A stretch of 62,529 nucleotides of DNA from NCBI GenBank assembly GCA_963169325.1, contig CAUJEY010000016.1, forward strand, positions 1 to 62,529. The letters are read 5' to 3'. Made by a program: the position numbers and the translations under genes. This stretch comes from Bacteroidota bacterium (GTDB lineage Bacteria > Bacteroidota > Bacteroidia > Chitinophagales > Saprospiraceae). The notes under the pieces were generated by a model that searched no databases, was not told the DNA's origin, and saw nothing but the letters and a program-made list of their open reading frames with translations. Shown here piece after piece: positions 27,801 through 35,763 of this stretch. Numbering within the stretch: the first letter of the stretch is position 1; each line of letters opens with the position of its first letter.

Positions 27801-28473
27801 CCTGCCCTTCGTATCGGGCTCTACCTTTACTTCTCTGCCGCCCGGCGCCCACTCTCTGGTAATACAGGATGCCAACGGTTGCGAATGGGAAACCTCGATC
27901 ACGATTGGCGAGCCGGAAGAATTACTGGTTGAGCTGGGACCGAATGTCACGATCCACCTGGGCCAATCTATTCAACTTGACCTGAATAACACGGTCAATT
28001 ACCCGGACAGGGTAGTACAAACGATCTTCGACCCGTCGAGCATGGACAGCGTATTCTGTCCTACCTGTACGGGGGTGTTATATCCGACTAATTCCTTCCG
28101 GTATTTCATGACCGTGGTGGATTCCAACGGATGTAAAGCAACGGACAATCGCACCATAATCGTGGATAAAACCCGTTGGGTTTATATTCCGAACTCTTTT
28201 GATCCGAATTCGACAGGCGATAACAACCTGCTCTATATTTTCGGGGGAGAAGACGTCGTTCAAATCAAGTCGTTCCGGGTTTTTGATCGTTGGGGTAACG
28301 CTGTGCATGAGTATTTTGACTTCCTGCCGAATACACCTTCATCAGGTTGGGACGGCTCGGTGCGTGGCGACAAAGCAAATCCCGGCGTATACGTGTACTA
28401 TGCGGAAATCCTGTTCAAGGACGGCGAAACGATACTCTACAAAGGGGATGTGACCTTGTTCAGAAATAATTAA
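21898..28473 (+). CDS. Giant repetitive adhesin-like protein with CHU_C end (paralogue A)
   Basis: A 2191-residue exported protein. Order: signal peptide (MVKKLLVLTSMLLIVFELKA), a Cys-rich N-terminal domain of ~135 residues (CDNICIYCNFNGYMGS, QWFGFIAG, YFLMIDGYAGDQCEF), a PKD-like unit, a Cys-paired linker (GCDSVV twice), then about 20 Ig-like repeats of ~78 residues. Each repeat carries a central Cys, a WxGP motif and an ending such as GTYTLTVTGPNGCTSTATA. An SprB-like repeat (VRDVSCFGKTDGVVGV) and the CHU_C domain (WVYIPNSFDPNSTGDNN, VFDRWGNAV, GVYVYYAEI) close the protein. The next gene shares the whole design, so the pair is a tandem duplication. It is followed by a strong terminator. Probable cell-surface adhesin or filament; ligand unknown. 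Confidence 0.9.
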   Translation: MVKKLLVLTSMLLIVFELKAQLPPPCPTNDYPAADLCDNICIYCNFNGYMGSTAGYSGQTPPGFCGTIENEQWFGFIAGAGGATFTATPTNCATGNGVQIALYTSCTSTPIGCNGGTAGGGATPVSITAALTPGVNYFLMIDGYAGDQCEFTISVAPPSAVQAPNVGNTGLLAGAINACPGAVLTYQIPPVSGAGVYVWNAPGDWLINGQSPPVSFPAPGGNVVQVTIGNTIGNNQQICVQPLNSCNEGAQVCKNVNVQNIAPTILPPAIICSEDVPYTLPWGDDVYNSGLYENTYTSYQGCDSVVKKQITVKAPILKFLAPQSVCAGSCVTICGEEYCESGNFAHTCESFQGCDSIVNFSVIVLDPIAEIIQNGILSCSNTSIQLTSEPSPGTKIWKNLAGQVLGSGNTLTVTQAGTYILTITASAGGQFCIKNDTIVITGNTTPPTVSTSGGVLGCGAAQAQLNTTTNAATPVYAWSPAQGLSATNIANPVATAPGTYTVVVTDNATGCSNSATVTVSGNTTPPSAAAAGGTLTCATTSIPINASSNVPNATFAWSGPPPFSSNQQNPNVSVSGTYTVTVTNPTNNCTATATTTVSLNNTAPAASATGGVISCTTPNVTLNGNSPTGGVSYAWTGPSGYTSSFQNPVADTAGVYTVVVTNPTNGCTSTATTSVTGNTNPPTAAATGGIVSCGTQNILINGSSTTTGATFAWAGPNGFTANIPNPSVNTPGVYTLTVTGTNSCTLTATATVDGDFDVPNASATGGVITCTASSTTITGSSSTPGVVFNWTGPSGNPYSGPTPTVSNIGVYTLTVTDPTNGCTTTATASVAPDANVPNVSAAGGTLDCNISTITLDGGSTTAGVMLSWTGPNNFTSTLEDPVITVSGTYTLTVVDPANGCTAVATAIVVLDDDEPGATATAGTVTCATPSLPLAGSSATNNVTWAWTGPNTFVSNLQNPTVMDAGDYFLVVTGTNGCTSSAMATVLADQTPPVPASTTGTLTCALTSLALNGSANVPVTYSWAGPNNFTSTDQSPSVTLPGDYTLTATADNGCTAATTVTVGEDIAAPDVTAGGNTITCSAPQVPLSGGSITPGAIFAWLGPNNFSSADPNPVVDANGGYLLTVTGPNGCTATATADVLLDTEAPQVIAQSTGVLTCSATTITVATTATNATSPIQSYLWNDGSIVEDLSVLAPGTYTVTVTSDNGCSTTASAAVTQDIVPPAVSAQGGTLTCLITSISLNGGSITPGATFLWQGPGGYSSALEDPSIDVEGTYTLTVTGPNGCTSTESATVVLDGDFPDAVAQSSNDLDCSLINTTLQANSGTPGVTYSWTDTSGTIVGNSQTITIDLPGVYQVAVTAPNGCVTNANVAVLQDITLPGATATGDTIDCISGQTSLIGAAQAAGVTWKWSGPNQFTSNQQNPVVSVAGTYNLTVTGTNGCTSTATAFVEENKDSPEVTVAGTGTLTCDVTSLPLSGTINTAGATGVWTSPAGAVISTNDTVTVSAPGVYTYTVTALNGCISAPTITIAENVQTPQNVVVNGGLINCKTPTLSLKASTSTPNVTFVWSGPGGFTSTEQNPQTDTSGTYTVLLTNQANGCEATAVTFVTEDFVQPDITVVTETITCTKPAVVLNSTTVTSSVVYNWAGPDITATNQKKADPSITKPGTYTVTITNQINGCTSTFSIDVDADVTAPDISTTGVTLTCTTPTNTITGSSQTPGVTFAWTGPGGFVSNQPSPTVTLTGDYTLTVTAPNGCTSTSVAAVVPDASLPQVTATGGLLTCAITSIQLQATANNPSVTWQWSGPGGFTSTTQNPDITVAGNYTVVVTAPNGCTASTAVQVAADTNGPSVVTSVPDELNCTTTQVSLSANVAAPGSYTYQWTTQTGNIISGAFSQSPVVSSAAVYTILVTNLGNGCTSTKDVPVVVDSTTVAGAVLAVRDVSCFGKTDGVVGVSSVIGGTPTFLYSLDNLPFVSGSTFTSLPPGAHSLVIQDANGCEWETSITIGEPEELLVELGPNVTIHLGQSIQLDLNNTVNYPDRVVQTIFDPSSMDSVFCPTCTGVLYPTNSFRYFMTVVDSNGCKATDNRTIIVDKTRWVYIPNSFDPNSTGDNNLLYIFGGEDVVQIKSFRVFDRWGNAVHEYFDFLPNTPSSGWDGSVRGDKANPGVYVYYAEILFKDGETILYKGDVTLFRNN
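23000..27690 (+). repeat. About 20 in-frame Ig-like repeats of ~234 bp
   Basis: Tandem coding repeats inside paralogue A. Each unit starts with a two-proline or DxP linker, a GG-x-x-x-C strand (for example ATGGVISCTTPNVTLNG), WTGP or WSGP, and ends NGCTSTATAxV. Units have diverged in sequence but keep length, so the array is old. I counted 20 units by their Cys-containing openings. Confidence 0.85.
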
Positions 28474-28495
28474 TTTCATCGGAATCGTTCTATGA

Positions 28496-28531
28496 AGACC
28501 TCCGCTGCTGACGCGGCGGAGGTCTTTTTTT
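28496..28531 (+). terminator. Intrinsic terminator after paralogue A
   Basis: A perfect 10-bp stem, agacctccgc (28496-28505) with gcggaggtct (28516-28525), a 10-nt loop and seven Ts at 28525-28531. It lies 23 bp after the stop codon of the second giant gene and should separate its transcription from the third. A TATCTCTG (28540-28547), one base off the -7 consensus, follows and may belong to the next gene's promoter. Confidence 0.88.
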
Positions 28532-28568
28532 AATACTGCTATCTCTGTCTCTTAAATTTTAATAACAC

Positions 28569-31500
28569 ATGCTGCGAAAACTACTCCCGTTCGTTCTCAT
28601 TTTCTTTTCGTTTTTGGCTTATGTCAATGCTCAAACCACTCCTCCCTGCCCGACGCCCCCCCCACCGGGAGCGGAATCCTGCCCGACAACTTGCGTTTAC
28701 TGCAATTTTGACGGTTACATGGGGATCAATAACGGTACGCCTTCCGGTGGATCCGTTGTTTGCGGCCAGATCAGTATACATAACGATCAATGGTTTGCTT
28801 TCGTAGCCGGTACGAGCAGTATCACAATTGATATCCTGACCAGCAATTGCGCAAACGGTGATGGGTTGCAAGCGGCTTTTTTTGATGATTGCGCCAGCGA
28901 TGCAATCACCTGCAACGGCGGCAGTGGCGGCGGTGCTGGGATACCGCTTACGCTGTCTTACGGCAGCTTCGTTCCCGGCCAAACCTATTATCTGATGATC
29001 GACGGCTGGACCGGGGATATTTGTAATTATGAAATAAACGTGACGGATGGTTCTGTTTACCCCCCTGCCCCTGCAGCGCCAGATGTGCCGATGGGTCCGC
29101 TCATGGTTTGTCCGGGGGCAACTGTTGTTTACACCATTCCGCCGGTAGAAGGCTCCGGCTATTACCGTTGGACCTCTCCACCCGGTTCCAGCATTAATGG
29201 CGGTAGCAACAACGTATTGTTCGATGCTCCGGAAGGCACGGAAGTAACCATTACTTTCGGTACTGCGGGTGGGCAAGTTTGTGTTCAAACCGGCAACGCC
29301 TGTTTCCCACCCCAAACCAGGTGTATCACGGTGGTCAATCAACCGATTCCACCCACCGTATTACCCCCCATTGTGGTTTGTTACAACGATTTGCCCTATA
29401 TCTGGGAAGAGGCGCCTAATAATGCAATTAGCAGTCCGGGAACATTTACCCTGACTTCGACGCCTTATGATTCGTATTTGGGTTGCGACAGCACGGTACG
29501 ACAGACGATCATTGCAAAACCGCAGATCGTAACGAACCTCGGTTTACTGTTTATATGCGAAGGAACTTGTATGGTGGTAAACGGAACAAGTTATTGTATC
29601 CCTGGAGGGCCATTTCAGGAAACGTATGAATCGTACCAGGGTTGCGATAGTGTCGTGCGGTTTTCGATAGCCATAATACCTACCGTTGCCGTGATTAGTA
29701 CACCGCAAATAATTACTTGTAACACACCGACACTTACGCTGAACAGCAACGGCTCTACCACAGGAGGAGGCGTCACATATTCCTGGACGAATGCTGCCTG
29801 GAATCCAATTGGCAGTCAAACTACACAAACCGTCAATACCGGCGGCGATATTCACCTCATCGTGAGCAATACGGTGGGTACCAAGACCTGTAGAGACACC
29901 GCTACGGTGAGTGTAACGGCCAATAACACACCACCCGGCGTCACGGCACAAGGGGGGATGCTGACCTGCCTGCCCAACGGAAATTCGGTGACGTTGATGG
30001 GGAGTTCACCTACTGCCGGGGTCAATTACTCCTGGACCGGCGCCGGTATTACCCCGGCAAATAAAAATTTACAAAATCCGGTTGTGACGGCTGTAGACAC
30101 CTATGTCCTGACGGTGACTAATCCCACCAACGGCTGTACGTCAACCGCCACGGCTTCCGTGACCGCCAACAATACCCCGCCCTCCGCCACGGCAGCGGGC
30201 GGAACGATTAATTGCGCGCAACCGGCCTTTACCATCAATGGCGGCTCAAACGGCATTACGCCGGCTTATGTGTGGAGCGGCCCCGGGATCAACGCGGGCA
30301 ACATGACACTCGAAGACCCGCCTGTAACCGTACCCGGTATTTATTCCGTAACGGTTACGGATGTGGCTACCGGTTGCACCAATACCGCTTCCACCATAGT
30401 TGATGAAGATACGGCGTTGCCCACGGCTAATGCTGGAACGGATCAAACCATTACCTGCGCCCAAAGCAATGTCACATTGAGCGGTAGCGGTACTCCGGCC
30501 GGCGTCACCTACAATTGGGCAGGCCCTGCATTCCCCCCGGCTAATCCGGCCTTGCCTAACCCGTCGGTTGATCAACCCGGAACCTATATTTTGAATGTAA
30601 CCAATCCGGTAAACGGATGCGTCAAAAGAGATACGGTAGTTGTCGGCGTCTCACTGCTTCCGCCGGCTGCGGATGCCGGCGCGGACAAAACGATTACCTG
30701 TACGACTACAAGTGTCGTTTTGGGTGGAAACGGCTCCAGCCAGGGTGCTGATTTTCAGGCCGTATGGACCGGCCCCGGTATTAACGCCGGCAATGCCAGC
30801 CAATACAATCCGACAGTGAGCGATCCGGGTGCATATACGCTAACGGTTACAAATGTCACAAACGGATGCACTACGACGGACGCTATTACCATAAACCTTA
30901 ACGTCGATCTCCCAACAGCAAATGCCGGGACCGACCAAACGCTGACCTGTACCACAACCTCGGGTGTAACGCTCAGTGGAAACGGCACCCCGGCAGGTAT
31001 AACCTATTTGTGGAGCGGGCCCGGCGTTGGCGCCAACAATGAAACCCAGCAAAACCCGCAGGTTTCACAGGAGGGGCTCTATACCCTTCAGGTGACCGAT
31101 CCGGTGAACGGTTGCACGAGTACCGATCAGGTAGAGGTTTTCCAGGATGCTAACGTACCGGACGCCAGTGCCGGTCCGGATTTGAAATTAAATTGTCAAA
31201 CGACTCTTGTCGATATCAACGGTTCCGGCTCCTCCGCCGGACCGGATATCGTTTACGAATGGACGGGGCCTGGCATCACCCCCAATAATATGAACGACCA
31301 AAGTCCGGCAGGCATCACGCTTCCTGGCACCTATAATTTGACCGTAATCAATACCACCAACAATTGCGAAAACACGGATATCATCGTTATCGCGATCGAT
31401 ACCATTTCACCCAAGGCTGATGCCGGCGCCGACCTGGTGCTCAATTGTTACAACAACGGCGCCGATACCCTGAATGCCTCTGCATCCAGTACCGGTGCGA

Positions 31501-34500
31501 ACTTTACCTACAACTGGGCCGGGCCGGGTATTAATGCCGGAAATCAAACCCTGTTGAATCCGGTAGTATTGCAGCCGGGGAGTTACGATTTGGTGGTAAC
31601 CAATACACAAAACCACTGTACGGCAACCGACCTGGCTGTTGTAGCCGACAATCAGGTACCACCAACAGCCGATGCCGGTAGTAACCAGATTATTAATTGC
31701 GTCGTAACCTCGACGGTCATTGGGGGTAATTCTTCCTCCGGGCCCGATTTTAAGTATGTCTGGACGGGTCCGGGCATTGATGCCGCCAATGAAACGCTGG
31801 CGCAACCGACCGTTGATGCCGCCGGCAACTATCAAATCCTGGTGACGAACACGATAAACGGCTGTACCGCTACCGATGCAAACACGGTGGTGCTCGATGC
31901 CATTTATCCGACCACATCCGCCGGGAACGACCTGACACTCACTTGTACCGATCCGGTCCAGGTATTGGACGGCGCAGCCTCCAGTTCCGGCCCCGATTTT
32001 CAGACACAATGGACCGGTCCGGATATCAATGCAGGTAACACGGGCACCTTATCGCCCAATATTGCCCTGCCCGGCACTTATATCCTGACGATCACTAATT
32101 TAACCAATAGTTGCAAAACCATTGATACGGTTTTGGTCGCGGAGAATAAAGTGGCCCCGGCCGTTTCGGCAGGGCCAGATTTGAGACTTGACTGCCAGAC
32201 GACTACATTGGTGCTCGATGGCAGCGGTTCTTCCGTCGGAACTACCTTTGCCTACCTGTGGAGCGGCCTCGGAATACAACCGGGCGCGGAAACCGAGCAG
32301 AGTCCCACTGTGGATATGCCGGGAACTTATTCCTTGCTGGTTACGGATACGGACAACGGCTGCACGGCCACCGATGATGCCGTTATAACCCAGGATATCG
32401 TTGCGCCGGCTGCCAGTGCAGGATTAGGTATTACCCTGACCTGTGCGCAGAGTACGCTCGCGCTGGATGGCTCCGCCTCTAGCGCGGGTCCCGATTTTGA
32501 GTATCTATGGCAGGGGCCTGGGATAAACACATCCAATTTTAATGTGCAAAATCCGATGGTGAGCGATTCAGGCACCTACCTTCTGACGGTGACCAATATT
32601 CAAAACCATTGCACCACAACGGCCGAGGTGTACGTGGCCAAAGACGGCGATTTTCCGGCGACGAATGCGGGTACCGATCAAACGTTGACCTGTGCGATTG
32701 ATACCCTTCAACTCGATGGCAGCGCTTCGCTCACCGGGCCTGGGATCACCTATTCCTGGAGCGGACCGGGCATTGTGGCAGGGGAAGAAACCAGCGTTAC
32801 GCCTAACGTGTTTACCCCGGGCGCCTATACCTTAACCGTTTCGAATACGAATAACGGCTGTAGCGCTACGGATATCGTCAATGTCGGGCAGGATATTTTA
32901 ACGCCCATCGCAGATGCCGGCACCGATCAGACCCTGACCTGCGCCACCGCTTCGGGTATTACCCTGACGGCAGCCGCTTCCAGTACCGGACCCGACTTTA
33001 CCTTGCTGTGGGGCGGTCCCGGGATCGATGCGAACAACCAAAATTTACTGGAGCCGCTCGTCGCCGTGTCGGGCACGTATACCGTGACGATCACCAATAC
33101 CGTAAACGGCTGTACCAGCACGGATGAAGTAGTAGTGGGTCAGGATCAGAACCTGCCCAGCGCCAGCGCGGGTATCGATCAAACGATCACCTGTGCGGTC
33201 GACAAGGTCGTGCTCGATGCCAGCGGTTCTACCGGAAACGGTACGCTGGAGTTTGGTTGGACTGGTCCGGGTATTAATGCGGGGAACCAATCGGAAGAGT
33301 TACCGACCGTAGATCAACCCGGCGTGTACATCCTGACGGTAACGAATGCGACCACCGGCTGCACCGCCATGGATATGGTGGAGGTATTTCTCGACAACCA
33401 GCCGGCCCAGGCCACGGCCACCGGTGGCACTATTACCTGTACGGCCTTACAAATTACCATTTCGGCTACCAGCTCGATTCCGGGCTCCCTTTTCTCCTGG
33501 ACCGGACCGGATATTGACCTGGGCAATATGAATCTGCAAAATCCGCCTGTGGAAGACCCCGGAAACTACATTGTCGTGGTAACGGCGCCGAACGGTTGTA
33601 CCAGCTCGGCAACAGCGGTGGTCGGCATAGACGCAAATGTACCGACCGGCTCGGTGGAAGGCGCCCAGTTGAATTGCGCTAACAACGGCACCGGTGTTAT
33701 CAGTGGTACGGTAATGACGCCGGGCGCCACTTTTTCCTGGACGGGGCCTAATGGATTTACCTCCACGGTAATGAGCCCTACCGTTACCGTGGCAGGCATT
33801 TACGTGTTTACCATCGTATCGGCCAACGGGTGTAAAAAACCGTATGATGTGGAAGTTACATCCGATTTCACCGCGCCGACGGTTTTGGCCTCGGTAAGTG
33901 ATCAATTGGATTGTAGTACGACATCCGTGACCATTAACGGCGCAGGTACTTCGACCGGCCAGAGTTTCACGTACGCATGGACAACCGCCGACGGCAATAT
34001 CGTTTCAGGAGCCAATACACTGAAACCCGTGGTAGATGCACCTGGACAATACATGTTGTTGGTGACCAATATTTTGAACGGTTGCACCAATTCCACAACC
34101 GTGGGCGTGGTGTATGATCCTTCCGTACCGACGGCCTTCAATCTCAGTGTTCAAAATATTCGTTGTTTCGGCGAGTTGAACGGCTCAATAACGGTAAATA
34201 GCGTGACCGGCGGCACCCAACCTTTCCTGTTCTCGTTCAATGGCGGAACGGCCGCTGGAACGGCACAGTTCACCAAACTTGGCGAAGGGGACTACTCGAT
34301 CATGCTGGAAGACGCGAAAGGCTGCACCCTGGATACGGTGGTTAGTATCACCGCCCCGGGCGCGCTTCAGGTGGACCTCGAAGATGATTTGCTTGTTCCG
34401 CTTGGCACCGGTATCACGGTAACGGCTACCATTACCGGCACCACGCCGGTCGCATCCATTACCTGGAACCCGGTTCCGCCATGCCCGACGGCAGATTGCC

Positions 34501-34907
34501 TGACCTATGATACACTGCCTACCCGCTCGTATTTGCAGGGTATTACCGTGGTGGATATCAACGGCTGCCGTTCCGTCGATCAGCAACTGATACAGGTGGA
34601 CCGCAGCCGGCGCATCTTCGTGCCGAACGTATTCAACCCGAACAGCAGCGATCCGATGAACTCTCAGCTTATGGTGCAGGGCGGCAACGACGTGCGGCGG
34701 ATCAAAACCTGGCAGGTATTCGACCGTTGGGGCAATGCAATTTTCAGTCAGGATGACTTCCAGCCCAATGACGCTACCCATGCCTGGAAAGGCAAAGCCC
34801 GCGGCGATGATGCGCCTATGGCAGTCTACGTCTGGTATATTGAAGTGGAATTTATCGACGGCGAAACCGAGCAGTTTAAAGGAGACGTGACGCTGCTGCG
34901 GAATTAA
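28569..34907 (+). CDS. Giant repetitive adhesin-like protein with CHU_C end (paralogue B)
   Basis: A 2112-residue paralogue of the preceding protein: signal peptide MLRKLLPFVLIFFSFLAYVNA, the same Cys-rich N-terminal domain (CPTTCVYCNFDGYMGI, QWFAFVAG, YYLMIDGWTGDICNYEI), a PKD-like unit, Cys-paired linkers, then about 18 Ig-like repeats averaging 82 residues. Most repeats here use the linker ADAGTDQTLTC and WxGPGI, unlike the ATGG form of paralogue A; the last three revert to the ATGG-like form. An SprB-like repeat (NIRCFGELNGSITV) and CHU_C (IFVPNVFNPNSSDPMN, VFDRWGNAIF, APMAVYVWYIEVEF) end it. It should be exported and surface-attached like its neighbour. Confidence 0.9.
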   Translation: MLRKLLPFVLIFFSFLAYVNAQTTPPCPTPPPPGAESCPTTCVYCNFDGYMGINNGTPSGGSVVCGQISIHNDQWFAFVAGTSSITIDILTSNCANGDGLQAAFFDDCASDAITCNGGSGGGAGIPLTLSYGSFVPGQTYYLMIDGWTGDICNYEINVTDGSVYPPAPAAPDVPMGPLMVCPGATVVYTIPPVEGSGYYRWTSPPGSSINGGSNNVLFDAPEGTEVTITFGTAGGQVCVQTGNACFPPQTRCITVVNQPIPPTVLPPIVVCYNDLPYIWEEAPNNAISSPGTFTLTSTPYDSYLGCDSTVRQTIIAKPQIVTNLGLLFICEGTCMVVNGTSYCIPGGPFQETYESYQGCDSVVRFSIAIIPTVAVISTPQIITCNTPTLTLNSNGSTTGGGVTYSWTNAAWNPIGSQTTQTVNTGGDIHLIVSNTVGTKTCRDTATVSVTANNTPPGVTAQGGMLTCLPNGNSVTLMGSSPTAGVNYSWTGAGITPANKNLQNPVVTAVDTYVLTVTNPTNGCTSTATASVTANNTPPSATAAGGTINCAQPAFTINGGSNGITPAYVWSGPGINAGNMTLEDPPVTVPGIYSVTVTDVATGCTNTASTIVDEDTALPTANAGTDQTITCAQSNVTLSGSGTPAGVTYNWAGPAFPPANPALPNPSVDQPGTYILNVTNPVNGCVKRDTVVVGVSLLPPAADAGADKTITCTTTSVVLGGNGSSQGADFQAVWTGPGINAGNASQYNPTVSDPGAYTLTVTNVTNGCTTTDAITINLNVDLPTANAGTDQTLTCTTTSGVTLSGNGTPAGITYLWSGPGVGANNETQQNPQVSQEGLYTLQVTDPVNGCTSTDQVEVFQDANVPDASAGPDLKLNCQTTLVDINGSGSSAGPDIVYEWTGPGITPNNMNDQSPAGITLPGTYNLTVINTTNNCENTDIIVIAIDTISPKADAGADLVLNCYNNGADTLNASASSTGANFTYNWAGPGINAGNQTLLNPVVLQPGSYDLVVTNTQNHCTATDLAVVADNQVPPTADAGSNQIINCVVTSTVIGGNSSSGPDFKYVWTGPGIDAANETLAQPTVDAAGNYQILVTNTINGCTATDANTVVLDAIYPTTSAGNDLTLTCTDPVQVLDGAASSSGPDFQTQWTGPDINAGNTGTLSPNIALPGTYILTITNLTNSCKTIDTVLVAENKVAPAVSAGPDLRLDCQTTTLVLDGSGSSVGTTFAYLWSGLGIQPGAETEQSPTVDMPGTYSLLVTDTDNGCTATDDAVITQDIVAPAASAGLGITLTCAQSTLALDGSASSAGPDFEYLWQGPGINTSNFNVQNPMVSDSGTYLLTVTNIQNHCTTTAEVYVAKDGDFPATNAGTDQTLTCAIDTLQLDGSASLTGPGITYSWSGPGIVAGEETSVTPNVFTPGAYTLTVSNTNNGCSATDIVNVGQDILTPIADAGTDQTLTCATASGITLTAAASSTGPDFTLLWGGPGIDANNQNLLEPLVAVSGTYTVTITNTVNGCTSTDEVVVGQDQNLPSASAGIDQTITCAVDKVVLDASGSTGNGTLEFGWTGPGINAGNQSEELPTVDQPGVYILTVTNATTGCTAMDMVEVFLDNQPAQATATGGTITCTALQITISATSSIPGSLFSWTGPDIDLGNMNLQNPPVEDPGNYIVVVTAPNGCTSSATAVVGIDANVPTGSVEGAQLNCANNGTGVISGTVMTPGATFSWTGPNGFTSTVMSPTVTVAGIYVFTIVSANGCKKPYDVEVTSDFTAPTVLASVSDQLDCSTTSVTINGAGTSTGQSFTYAWTTADGNIVSGANTLKPVVDAPGQYMLLVTNILNGCTNSTTVGVVYDPSVPTAFNLSVQNIRCFGELNGSITVNSVTGGTQPFLFSFNGGTAAGTAQFTKLGEGDYSIMLEDAKGCTLDTVVSITAPGALQVDLEDDLLVPLGTGITVTATITGTTPVASITWNPVPPCPTADCLTYDTLPTRSYLQGITVVDINGCRSVDQQLIQVDRSRRIFVPNVFNPNSSDPMNSQLMVQGGNDVRRIKTWQVFDRWGNAIFSQDDFQPNDATHAWKGKARGDDAPMAVYVWYIEVEFIDGETEQFKGDVTLLRN
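29690..34130 (+). repeat. About 18 in-frame Ig-like repeats of ~247 bp
   Basis: Tandem coding repeats inside paralogue B. Typical unit: (A/T)DAGTDQTLTC, a Ser/Gly strand, WTGPGINAGN, a Pro-containing strand, then YTLTVTNxxNGCTxTDxV. Units 4-15 share the DAG type; the flanking units resemble paralogue A, suggesting that an inner block was amplified separately. Confidence 0.85.
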
Positions 34908-34920
34908 CCGAAGTTCAGTA

Positions 34921-35066
34921 TGTAGGCCTCAACTATTTTTGATTTAAGATTTAAGATTACATGATTGTTGATTTTTGATGTCGCGGTACACGCTAAGTAC
35001 ATCAAAAATCAAAAATCATGTAATCTGCAATCTTAAATCAAAAATATAAAAATAGTAGGGCCTGCA
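34921..35066. repeat. Palindromic element of GATT-type heptads (copy 2)
   Basis: Core arms 34941-34981 and 34999-35039 surround the loop cgcggtacacgctaagt. The pairing extends outward through actattttt/aaaaatagt to tgtaggcc/ggcctgca-like ends (34921-35066). The right arm is identical over 41 nt to 9030-9070 in copy 1, while the left arm differs by a few bases. The loop is similar to copy 1's loop in reverse orientation. It lies downstream of the third giant gene. Confidence 0.92.
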
Positions 35067-35108
35067 CACGGAACTTGGGTTAAGAATTTTCTCTTATGTG
35101 AATAAGTT

Positions 35109-35160
35109 AGGGGTTGTTTTTTCTCTTTTTGTTTTGGCAGAAATAGAAAAAACAACCCCT
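35109..35160. terminator. Bidirectional hairpin terminator between convergent genes
   Basis: A perfect 16-bp stem: aggggttgttttttct (35109-35124) and its complement (35145-35160) around a 20-nt loop. It contains T-runs on both strands and lies between the third giant gene (+) and the Lrp gene (-), six bases from the latter's stop codon. Confidence 0.8.
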
Positions 35161-35166
35161 CTCTGT

Positions 35167-35640
35167 TTAATCTTCTTCCAAAAAATTTACCGGCCGGCTA
35201 ATACTCTCTTCCAGGGAAATAAACGTTTCCGTTCGTTGGATGCCCGAAATCTTTTGAATTTTATCGTGCAACACCTGGCGCAGGTGATTCGTATCTTTGC
35301 ACACGATTTTGGTAAAAATGCTGTACATACCCGTGGTGTAATTGGCCTCTACAATCTCGGGAATTTGTTTTAGCAGGGCCACCACATCGTCGTAAAGCGA
35401 ACTTTTATCCAGGTGAATACCTAAAAAGGCCGTGATATCGTAGCCTAATTTTTGATAATCCACGGTCAGGCTTGATCCTTTTACGATACCGAGTTGTTCT
35501 AATTTTTTCATCCGAACGTGGATCGTGCCGCTGGAGACAAAAAGTTGTTTGGCGATGTCTGTGTATGGCGTTTTACCGTCTTCCACTAATTTGGCGAGAA
35601 TTTGGCGGTCCAATTGATCAATTTCCGGATGTTCCGTCAT
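35167..35640 (-). CDS. Lrp/AsnC-family transcriptional regulator
   Basis: A 157-residue DNA-binding protein of the feast/famine regulator family. The N-terminal winged helix-turn-helix spans residues 8-60 (IDQLDRQILAKLVEDGKTPYTDIAK, shown in part, then SSGTIHVRMKKLEQLGIVKG). The C-terminal ligand-binding RAM domain covers ~65-150 (YDITAFLGIHL, EANYTTGMYSIFTKIVCKD, IQRTETFISLEESISR). Such proteins form octamers and sense amino acids. It is divergent from the S41 protease gene across a 123-bp AT-rich space where self-regulation would be expected, though I could not fix an operator. Confidence 0.93.
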   Translation of the reverse strand: MTEHPEIDQLDRQILAKLVEDGKTPYTDIAKQLFVSSGTIHVRMKKLEQLGIVKGSSLTVDYQKLGYDITAFLGIHLDKSSLYDDVVALLKQIPEIVEANYTTGMYSIFTKIVCKDTNHLRQVLHDKIQKISGIQRTETFISLEESISRPVNFLEED

Positions 35641-35763
35641 TTGTCAGCGGTTGAATAAAGTCAAAAAAATTGCTATTGCGTTTAAAAAAACACAAGGTAT
35701 TTTAGAAAGTTTTAAAAATAAATTAAATCCACTTAGCGATTTATTAAAAATATTGCCTGTAAT
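35641..35763. promoter_or_regulatory. AT-rich divergent promoter region (Lrp-type regulator / S41 protease)
   Basis: A 123-bp space between two divergent start codons, rich in A and T tracts that suit DNA bending by Lrp-type proteins. No exact TAnnTTTG box could be assigned on either strand, so only the region is annotated. Confidence 0.4.
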
